A DNA stretch of 64,000 nucleotides from positions 248,001 through 312,000 of the forward strand of contig JACKET010000007.1 in NCBI GenBank assembly GCA_020632875.1. Direction: 5' to 3'. The notes under the pieces were generated by a model, which was given only the letters and a program-made list of their open reading frames with translations, ran no database searches and was not told the origin of the DNA. Position numbers and translations under genes: made by a program. This document shows, piece after piece, positions 58,056 through 64,000 of the stretch; the stretch's first letter is position 1; the number at the start of each line of letters is the position of its first letter. The stretch is from Alphaproteobacteria bacterium (lineage in GTDB: Bacteria > Myxococcota_A > UBA796 > GCA-2862545).

Positions 58056-59744
58056 ATGTTTCGCTCGCTCACCACCATCGCTGCACTCCTGGCGTGCTCT
58101 TCCGCCCTGGCCGCAGAGCCGGTCGTCGTGCCCGAGTTCTCGTTCGACACCAACGAGAACTTCGCGCTGTCCGTCATGCTCCAGGCCCAGGTGATCGACG
58201 GTCTCATCGAGGCCGGCCACATCGTGCTCGATCAGCACATGGTCGCCCGCGAGGTCGGCGAGGCCGCGATCGATCGCTGTGTCGAGAACCCCGCGTGCCC
58301 GCAGTCCGTGCTGCCCAGGCTGCCCGCCCAGGTGGCGGTGGTCGTGAAGATCGCGCGCGAGGGCACCACGCTCGTCGGCCACGTCGAGCTGTGGGAGCAG
58401 AGCCGCACCTCCGCGATGGAGGTCCGCGACATCCCGATCGCGCCGGGCAACGAGCACCTGTTCGTGCACGAGGTCTCGACCGCGACGACCGAGCTCATCC
58501 GGCGCCTGCCACCGAGCACCAACGAGAGCCTGATGGCCGCGGCCCGCATCGTGTCGGGGCAGGGGGCCGCCGCGGGGGGCGCCACGCCGCCGATGCCGCG
58601 GCCCGTCGCCCCACAGCCGGTGATGCCGCAGCCTTCCCTCGCTCCCGTGATCAAGCCCGTCGAGCCGGGCCCGATCGCGCCGGTCCCGAAGCCACAGGTC
58701 TACCCGCAGCCCCAGCCCTATCCACAGCCCCAGCCGTACCCGCAGACGAGCTACCCGCAGCCGGTTCCGGCCCCGCAGCCGGGCTATCCGCAGCCCGTCC
58801 AGCCCGGGTATCCGGTGCAGCCCGCGCCCACGGGCTATCCGCCGCAGGGCTACCCGCCGCAGCCCCAGCCCGCGTTCGTCGACCTCGACGGCGAGGGCCG
58901 CAAGAACAAGCACCGCGGGCCCACGCCCGGCCGAGCGAACGCCGCGGTCGACTACGGTCAGACCGACATCCGCCAGGCGCTCGAGGGCACGGGTCTCAAG
59001 TACCGGCACGTCATCGGCGTCGAGGGCAACCTCCGCAACAGCGGGATGGATCCGCGCGACTGGCTCTACAAGGCCACGCCGCACTCCGGGCGCCTCGTGT
59101 TCGAGCCGCGGGTCGGCATCGGCATCGGCGACACCGACCGCCAGGCCGACGTGCGCGTCGAGATCGTCGACGGGCAGAAGACGGCCGAGTGGTACCAGGA
59201 GGGCCCGCTGCCCGGCCGGCGCGTGCGCGGCGGCATCTTCGTGGGCTACGCGCCGGTCGCCTACTTCGACATCGGCGCGATGATCGGGCTGCAGTACGGC
59301 AAGCGCTACTTCACCACGGGCTACTACCGCCGCATCGGCGCGAACGAAGACGAGGCCACGAGCGACCTGCTCGCCGTCGACGCCATCCAGTTCGTCGCCC
59401 AGCCCCGGGTACGCGGGTACATCATCCCCACGGGCCCCGCGAAGCCGTTCCTGTTCGTGGGCGCCGACATCCGCACGTTCGACAACTACCAGATCGCCCA
59501 GCCGGCCGACGTGACCTACCCGGTGCCCGTGGGCGGGGTGGTGCCGGGCTTCGTGGGCGGCGGCGGGCTGCTGATCGACCCGAGCCCCATCGTGGGGTTC
59601 TTCGCCGAAGGCGCCTACATCCGGCACTTCGGGCTGCGGGCGAGCGCGGCCGACTACCTCGTGTGGACCCACACCAAGCCTCCGCCTCCGACCGGCTCCG
59701 AGTCGACGATCACGATCGTCGGCGGGGTGCAGTTCCGCCTCTGA
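58056..59744 (+). CDS. Outer-membrane beta-barrel protein with PQP linker
   Basis: A 562-residue exported protein: signal peptide MFRSLTTIAALLACSSALA. Residues about 20-165 form a soluble alpha/beta domain (VVVPEFSFDTNENFALSVML...VAVVVKIAREGTTLVGHVEL) of a type seen in periplasmic proteins with CsgG-like folds. A 110-residue linker of Pro-Gln-Pro-Tyr repeats (YPQPQPYPQP) follows. The last ~270 residues are amphipathic strands (PRVGIGIGDTDRQADVRVEI, GFFAEGAYIRHFGLRASA) ending in GGVQFRL, an aromatic/Leu end typical of outer-membrane barrels. Function is unknown. The gene is next to tRNA-Thr, diverging across 94 bases. Confidence 0.8.
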   Translation: MFRSLTTIAALLACSSALAAEPVVVPEFSFDTNENFALSVMLQAQVIDGLIEAGHIVLDQHMVAREVGEAAIDRCVENPACPQSVLPRLPAQVAVVVKIAREGTTLVGHVELWEQSRTSAMEVRDIPIAPGNEHLFVHEVSTATTELIRRLPPSTNESLMAAARIVSGQGAAAGGATPPMPRPVAPQPVMPQPSLAPVIKPVEPGPIAPVPKPQVYPQPQPYPQPQPYPQTSYPQPVPAPQPGYPQPVQPGYPVQPAPTGYPPQGYPPQPQPAFVDLDGEGRKNKHRGPTPGRANAAVDYGQTDIRQALEGTGLKYRHVIGVEGNLRNSGMDPRDWLYKATPHSGRLVFEPRVGIGIGDTDRQADVRVEIVDGQKTAEWYQEGPLPGRRVRGGIFVGYAPVAYFDIGAMIGLQYGKRYFTTGYYRRIGANEDEATSDLLAVDAIQFVAQPRVRGYIIPTGPAKPFLFVGADIRTFDNYQIAQPADVTYPVPVGGVVPGFVGGGGLLIDPSPIVGFFAEGAYIRHFGLRASAADYLVWTHTKPPPPTGSESTITIVGGVQFRL

Positions 59745-59823
59745 TCGCGGCCCCGGTCAGGGCGCGGGGTCGACGGCGCTGTCGTCTGCGTCGAAGCGGC
59801 CGGGCTCCGAGCGTCCCAGGGCC

Positions 59824-60062
59824 TCACGCAGATGACGCAGAAGGACGCAGATGACGCAGAAACCACGCCGTCGCGGGTCGAGCGCGCTCCTTTCCCCGAA
59901 CTCCGAGGTGGACGGGGAGGCAGCCGAAGCGCCGGCCTGCTCTGGTGAGTCTTGGATCCGATCCGCGAGAAGGCCCGCTCGGCACTCCGGGGACGCGAAG
60001 ACACTCGACCCGGAACGGCCTCGTTTCTGCGTCATCTGCGTTCTTCTGCGTCATCTGCGTGA
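59824..60062. repeat. Inverted-repeat element, 239 bp, convergent gap
   Basis: The gap 59745-60113 between convergent genes holds no gene. Arms 59824-59863 and 60024-60062 are inverse ACGCAGA/TCTGCGT arrays, almost identical to those at 43323. The interior shares CCGGCCTGCTCTGGTGAGTC with the copy at 500-540 and GACGCGAAGACACTCGACC with the copy at 24216, but its internal hairpin is weaker. Outer flanks of 79 and 51 bases show nothing else. Confidence 0.87.
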
Positions 60063-60113
60063 TGCCCGAAGGCGCCGGACGACCGAGTGTGCTGGTGTCC
60101 AGTCACGGAGCCT

Positions 60114-60551
60114 TCAACGGCGAGAAGCGTCTGACTCCGCGTGGATGCGCGCGACCACGTCGTCGGGCAGCTCGAGGCGCGCGAGCACGTCGTCTCGGCG
60201 GGGCGCGATCGCGCCACCCTGATGGTCGGGCTCGATCTTCAGGAGCGTGAGGCACTTGCCGCGTGGGCTCGGGCGCTCCTCGACGGACAGGCACACGGTG
60301 GCGGGCGGGTCTTCGGGAGGAAGTCGGTCCGGCACGTCGGACAGGCACGGCTGGACCTCGAAGATCTCCGAGAGGCACGGATGCACCTCGGGCACTGGCT
60401 GGTCGGTGTCGACCGGCGCGATCGACAGGCAGGGGTGCGTGGCGACCGGCTCGAACAGGTCGCCCACCAGGGGGAGGTCGGACGGATCGCAGCCGTCCAC
60501 GCAGGCCGAGAGCCCGAGCGCCGCGAGCACGGCGGGCGGGAGGCGCCTCAT
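60114..60551 (-). CDS. Cys-rich PCL-motif lipoprotein B
   Basis: A 145-residue lipoprotein, paralogue of the gene just upstream. The leader MRRLPPAVLAALGLSAC has the lipid Cys at 17, followed by VDGCDPSDLPLVGDLF, nearly identical in both proteins. The middle has spaced Cys-Leu motifs: HPCLS at 39-43, HPCLS at 57-61, QPCLS at 67-71, then VCLS and KCLT. The C-terminus QGGAIAPRRDDVLARL is shared with the paralogue. I recognise no family. The PCL spacing could bind metal or haem or take a modification; nothing shows which. The ATG overlaps the upstream stop (ATGA). Confidence 0.8.
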   Translation of the reverse strand: MRRLPPAVLAALGLSACVDGCDPSDLPLVGDLFEPVATHPCLSIAPVDTDQPVPEVHPCLSEIFEVQPCLSDVPDRLPPEDPPATVCLSVEERPSPRGKCLTLLKIEPDHQGGAIAPRRDDVLARLELPDDVVARIHAESDASRR

Positions 60552-60985
60552 CGGGGCAACCGTTCGAGGACGTCGGCGGCGAGCACCCCTTCGTCGACGA
60601 GCGATGCCAGCACGTCGGGTCGCGAGGGCTGGATGGCACCGCCTGGAGGCCCGCTCGGTGGGGGTGGGGGTGGGGGTGGGGGAGGCACCATGCGCAGGCA
60701 CGGATGCAAGGGCACCGGGTTGGTGACGGGAGTCGGCACCGCGATCTCGAGGCACGGACCGGTGTCGACGGCGGGCGCTTCGAGGCACGGACCGACGGGT
60801 GGGGTCGGCACGGGCTCGAGGCACGGCGCGACCTTCAGGCACGGATGGACACCGTCTCCACCGTCGTCGCCCCCGTCTCCGAAGAGCACGCCGACGAGGG
60901 GCAGATCGGCTGGATCGCAGCCGTCGACGCACGCCGACAGACCGAGGGCCGCGAGGATGGAGGGAGAGAGCTTCCGGGGCGACAT
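60548..60985 (-). CDS. Cys-rich PCL-motif lipoprotein A
   Basis: A 145-residue lipoprotein, exactly the same length as its downstream paralogue and coupled to it by ATGA. The leader MSPRKLSPSILAALGLSAC has the lipid Cys at 19; VDGCDPADLPLVG follows. Five PCL motifs (48-50, 54-56, 66-68, 77-79, 95-97) alternate with Pro/Val-rich spacers, then a run of ten prolines (101-110) and the shared GGAIQPSRPDVLASL. The proline run is encoded by a G-run-rich template. Function unknown. It diverges from the TPR gene across 212 bases. Confidence 0.8.
   Translation of the reverse strand: MSPRKLSPSILAALGLSACVDGCDPADLPLVGVLFGDGGDDGGDGVHPCLKVAPCLEPVPTPPVGPCLEAPAVDTGPCLEIAVPTPVTNPVPLHPCLRMVPPPPPPPPPPSGPPGGAIQPSRPDVLASLVDEGVLAADVLERLPR
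60657..60685 (+). other. G-quadruplex-type G-run tract
   Basis: GG, then four runs of five G separated by single T, then AGG, on the plus strand inside lipoprotein A. It encodes the ten-proline run on the minus strand; the G-rich strand is the template strand of that gene. Potential four-stranded structure follows from the pattern only. Confidence 0.8.
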
Positions 60986-61197
60986 CGGGCGGGATCGTAC
61001 CAGGTCCGCGCCCCGCGAGACACCGGGCATCGGAATCCGGTCCGACCGCATTCCCGGTCAGGAAGGGCCCATCCGCGGGTGCTTGAACGGGGGTCCTCGC
61101 GAGTGCTATCCCTTCCGTCCACCTAGGCTCGCGCACCCAGGGGTTGGCGGTGCGACAGAGGCAACACCGTGGCGGACGCGCCCGGTCTGGATGGGTC

Positions 61198-64000
61198 GTG
61201 GCAGGTAAGGACAAAGAGAAGATCGACGACCTCGAAGCGGATTTCTTCGGGGACGAGGATCTGGATTGGCTCGACGACGACGACTCCGAGGTCGTCGAGA
61301 AGCGCAAGGCGCGGGCCCAGCTCGACGTCGACCAGTCGGGCCGCGGCGCGCTGCCCGTGGCCCCGCCACCGCCTCCGATCTTCTCGGGCGAGTCGGGCAC
61401 GGTCGTCCCACGCGACCAGAAAGAGGCCGAGTGGGCGAAGAAGGTCACGAACGCCCCGCTCGATCCCGCCCAGCTGTCGCGGGCGAAGACCCTGGTCTTC
61501 TCGCAGGTGCCCACGCTCCCGCCGGTCGATCCCGACGAAGAGGTCACGATGGCCGAGGGCGCGGTGGCGTCCTCCGGCCCGCCGTCCGAGATCCCCGAAG
61601 ACGACATGCCGACCGCGCAGGTCGAGCGTCCTCCCGTGGTGCCCGACGTTCCCGCCGAGCTGCTCGGTGACTCCGTCGCCGATTCCGCGCCCAGCCGGCC
61701 CGCTCCGCCTCCCGAGCCCGAGCCTGCGGAGGCAGAGCCCGAGCCCGCGGCGCCCGAGCCCGCAGAGGCCCAGCCCGCGGCCGCCGTCGTGGTCGCCGTG
61801 CCCGAGTCGCCGTCGACGCCGCTCGACTCGCTCCCACCGGTCGAAGAAGAGGCCGCCGAAGGCGTGTTCGCCGACGATCCCACGGGCGACGTCCCGCTCG
61901 TCCGCACCAAGGATCCGACGCCCATCCGGATGGAGGTGCCCGAGCGCGAGCCGCGCGTGCCCCGCACCACCATCCCGCCCATCAGCCCGCGTCCGACGCT
62001 GCCCCCGTTCCAGCAGGCCGGCTCCGACTCCTCGTGGCGCGAGATGGCGACGGCGCTGATGAACGAGGCCGCCGTGGCCAGCGACGACGAGCGCGGCGAG
62101 CTCCTGTTCCGGGCGGGGTGGATCTACCACCACGAGCTCGCCGACATGTACGGCGCCGAATCGCTCTACCGCGACGGGCTCAACACGGGCAGCCGGAACC
62201 CGATGCTCCTGCGCGAGCTGGCCAACGTCTCGGTCGAGCTGTCGCGCTGGAACGACACCGCCGAGCTGCTCCAGGAGCGCGCGGGGCTGCTCGACGGCAT
62301 CCCGGCCGCCGAGAGCCTGCGCGAATCGGCCGTCATCCACCTCCGAAAGCTCCAGAACCCGGGGGCCGGGGTCGGGCGGCTGTGGGACTCGCTCGAGGCG
62401 AACCCCGACGACTTCGCGTCGCTCGTGCTGCTGCGCGAGCACCTGTCCGACGTGCAGCCCGAGCGGGCGCAGGTCCTCGGGCGCATCGCGGCGCTCTCCG
62501 ATGGCGCGGTGGCGTCCGAAGCGCTCTACGAGCAGGGCCGTCTGCTCGAGCAGACCGATGCCGACGAAGCCGAGAAGACCTACCTCGCTTCGCTCGAAGC
62601 CCATCCCGCGCAGACGCCCGCGTTCCTGGCGCTCGAGGCGCTGTACGAGAAACGCGGCGACCACGCGGGGCTCGCGGCCCTCTACGAGAGCGAGGCCGCG
62701 GTGGGCGGCCCGGGCGCGGGCTGGTGGTACCTGCAGGCCGGCCGGGCGCGGCTCGAAGCGGGCGACACGGGCAAGGGTGAAGCGGCGTTCGCGAACGCCG
62801 CCAGCGCGGGGTGGGACTACGCCTTCCGCGAGCGTCAGGGCCGGTTGTTCAAGGCCAGCGCGTGGCCCGAGCTCGCGCAGTCCCTCGAAGAAGAGGCGCT
62901 CACCGTCGCGGGTGCCCAGCGCGCCTTCCTGCTGTTCCGCCTGGGCTGGGTGCGCGAGAAGCACCTCTCCGACCTCGATGGCGCGCTCGAGGCGTACCGC
63001 GAGGCCGCGCGCATCGATGCGTCCGCCGTGCCTGCTGCCGATTCGGCGCGTCGGGTGCTGCGCCGGAAGAACGACCCGAAGTCGCTCACCGCCTACCTCG
63101 AAGAGCGCCTGCAGGGCGCAGGCGACGACGCGCTCCGCAAGTCGCTGCTCTTCCGACTCGCCGAGACGGCCGAGGATGCCGGCGATCACGACGCGGCGGC
63201 CAAGTGGTACCGCGCCGTGCTCGCCACCGATCCGGTGAGCGCGTCCGGCCTCGCGGGGCTGTCGCGCTCGCTCGCGCGCACGGGTGGGTTCGCCGAGCTC
63301 CAGGCCATCTACCGGCGTCGGGCCGAGCTCGCCGCGAGCCCCGACCTCAAGGCGCACTTCCTGTTCCGCGCCGCCACCGTGGGCTCGTCCCAGGTCCTCG
63401 ACTCCGAGGTCTCGCTGGCGTGCCATCGCCAGGCGCTCGACGCGGTTCCCGACCACCTCGCATCGCTCGAAGAGGTCGTGCCCCTGCTCGCCGCGGCGAG
63501 CCGGTGGGGCGAGGCGGGCTCGCTGCTGCGGGCTGCTGCCGAGGCCACCGCCGATCGCGAGCTCAAGCTCATCCTGTTCTACCGGGCCGGCCGGCTCTAC
63601 GCGACGCGCACCGAGGATGCCTCCGCCGCGCGCGAGTGCCTGCAGTCGTGCCTCGAGCTCGACGCCGACTTCGAGCCCGCCATCCACCTGACCCTCGATC
63701 TCACCGCGTTCGACGGCGACATCGCGCAGGTGTGCGCCCACTACCGCAGCCAGGCGGCACGGTCCGGCGACAGCGCGCTGCGCGACTGGTCGTGGTTCGC
63801 GAGCGCCGTGATGTCCGGGCTCGTGTCGGATTCCGCGCGCGCCGACCTCCGCACGCTGCTCCAGGCCAACCCGCAGCACGCGGGCGCACGGGCCGCGTGG
63901 GAGCTCGTGTGTCTCGCCAACGACGATCTCGACGCGCTGGCCGACATCTGCCGCAGCGCGCTGATCGGTGCGCCCACGGGGCAGAGCGCGCGAACGTCCG
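61198..64000 (+). CDS. Large TPR-repeat protein, partial (runs off right edge)
   Basis: An open frame of at least 934 codons with no stop before the window ends. The N-terminus is acidic (KIDDLEADFFGDEDLDWLDD), then about 180 residues of Pro/Glu/Ala-rich linker. From about residue 275, TPR-like helical repeats run to the edge (MNEAAVASDDERGELLFRAG, LFRLGWVREKHLSDLDGALE, KWYRAVLATDPVSASGL, LFYRAGRLYATRTEDASAAR). There is no signal peptide or membrane segment in the visible part, so it is likely a cytoplasmic scaffold. The start is uncertain: GTG at 61198 is used, and an in-frame GTG at 61150 is also possible; neither has a strong ribosome site. Confidence 0.82.
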   Translation, partial: MAGKDKEKIDDLEADFFGDEDLDWLDDDDSEVVEKRKARAQLDVDQSGRGALPVAPPPPPIFSGESGTVVPRDQKEAEWAKKVTNAPLDPAQLSRAKTLVFSQVPTLPPVDPDEEVTMAEGAVASSGPPSEIPEDDMPTAQVERPPVVPDVPAELLGDSVADSAPSRPAPPPEPEPAEAEPEPAAPEPAEAQPAAAVVVAVPESPSTPLDSLPPVEEEAAEGVFADDPTGDVPLVRTKDPTPIRMEVPEREPRVPRTTIPPISPRPTLPPFQQAGSDSSWREMATALMNEAAVASDDERGELLFRAGWIYHHELADMYGAESLYRDGLNTGSRNPMLLRELANVSVELSRWNDTAELLQERAGLLDGIPAAESLRESAVIHLRKLQNPGAGVGRLWDSLEANPDDFASLVLLREHLSDVQPERAQVLGRIAALSDGAVASEALYEQGRLLEQTDADEAEKTYLASLEAHPAQTPAFLALEALYEKRGDHAGLAALYESEAAVGGPGAGWWYLQAGRARLEAGDTGKGEAAFANAASAGWDYAFRERQGRLFKASAWPELAQSLEEEALTVAGAQRAFLLFRLGWVREKHLSDLDGALEAYREAARIDASAVPAADSARRVLRRKNDPKSLTAYLEERLQGAGDDALRKSLLFRLAETAEDAGDHDAAAKWYRAVLATDPVSASGLAGLSRSLARTGGFAELQAIYRRRAELAASPDLKAHFLFRAATVGSSQVLDSEVSLACHRQALDAVPDHLASLEEVVPLLAAASRWGEAGSLLRAAAEATADRELKLILFYRAGRLYATRTEDASAARECLQSCLELDADFEPAIHLTLDLTAFDGDIAQVCAHYRSQAARSGDSALRDWSWFASAVMSGLVSDSARADLRTLLQANPQHAGARAAWELVCLANDDLDALADICRSALIGAPTGQSARTS

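Noticed and set aside
61123..63879. A 918-codon open frame on the minus strand
   Set aside because: It is the mirror of the long plus-strand TPR frame, which has no stop and clear helical repeats; the minus translation is low-complexity and matches nothing.

Overview
The window is a gene-dense, very GC-rich chromosomal segment, about 70% G+C by eye. It holds 49 protein genes (one running off the right edge), one tRNA gene and no rRNA, phage, transposase or CRISPR array. The style suggests a Myxococcota-like (deltaproteobacterial) bacterium. Pointers are two Ser/Thr kinases with extra domains, one with the HRDLSPHN catalytic loop common in that group, many lipoproteins and secreted proteins without close functional names, a tricorn protease, and Sec, TonB and outer-membrane-type proteins. 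This assignment is inference; no rRNA or marker comparison was possible.

Layout. 1-974 is a non-coding repeat mosaic. 975-9224 (minus) is a coupled run moaD-moaE-trmB-addB-like-addA-like followed by a secreted DUF151 nuclease-like gene. 9277-11888 (plus) encodes a von Willebrand A lipoprotein and a large secreted protein. 11889-13333 is a 1.4-kb non-coding island bounded by 81-bp inverted repeats. 13334-19984 holds two small genes, then an M17 aminopeptidase coupled to a molybdenum hydroxylase resembling 4-hydroxybenzoyl-CoA reductase. 20416-24138 (plus) carries an FAD oxidoreductase, a hydrolase, an RluA-type enzyme and a TerB-like protein. 24602-34834 (minus) runs from a dehalogenase-like hydrolase through a CHT-type choline transporter and a phosphatidylcholine-synthase-like enzyme to a kinase/PhnD fusion, a surface protein and tricorn.

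34911-36258 carries a methyltransferase and a TonB-like protein. 36259-41280 (minus) has gpsA with a glycerol-3-phosphate acyltransferase, a kinase/NTPase fusion and gmd; manC and trmL run the other way. 43671-45804 (queA-tgt, minus) diverges from yajC-secD-secF, a secreted protein, a PIN-PhoH ATPase and an rlmB-like gene (to 52665). 52800-64000 has a helix-hairpin-helix protein, glutamate-cysteine ligase, a thioredoxin-like lipoprotein, a double parvulin, a serine protease, sufT, tRNA-Thr(CGU), an outer-membrane protein, a pair of equal-length Cys-rich lipoproteins and a partial TPR protein.

Themes. Envelope building is prominent: phospholipid synthesis (gpsA, plsB-like, Pcs-like with its own choline importer), SecDF-YajC, TonB, parvulin, GDP-mannose metabolism and outer-membrane proteins. 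tRNA/rRNA modification is scattered throughout (trmB, trmL, rlmB, rluA-like, queA, tgt). Most same-strand neighbours overlap by 4 bases (ATGA/GTGA/TTGA), suggesting translational coupling.

The main unexplained structure is a family of inverted-repeat elements. Each is bounded by arrays of the ACGCAGATGACGCAGA type and contains an internal hairpin, and they fill every long gap between convergent genes. Other points worth following are a Tgt lacking all three zinc cysteines, the paired PCL-motif lipoproteins, a three-hairpin intergenic element after rlmB, a hairpin burying a Shine-Dalgarno sequence, and the transmembrane kinase fused to a PhnD-like sensor.
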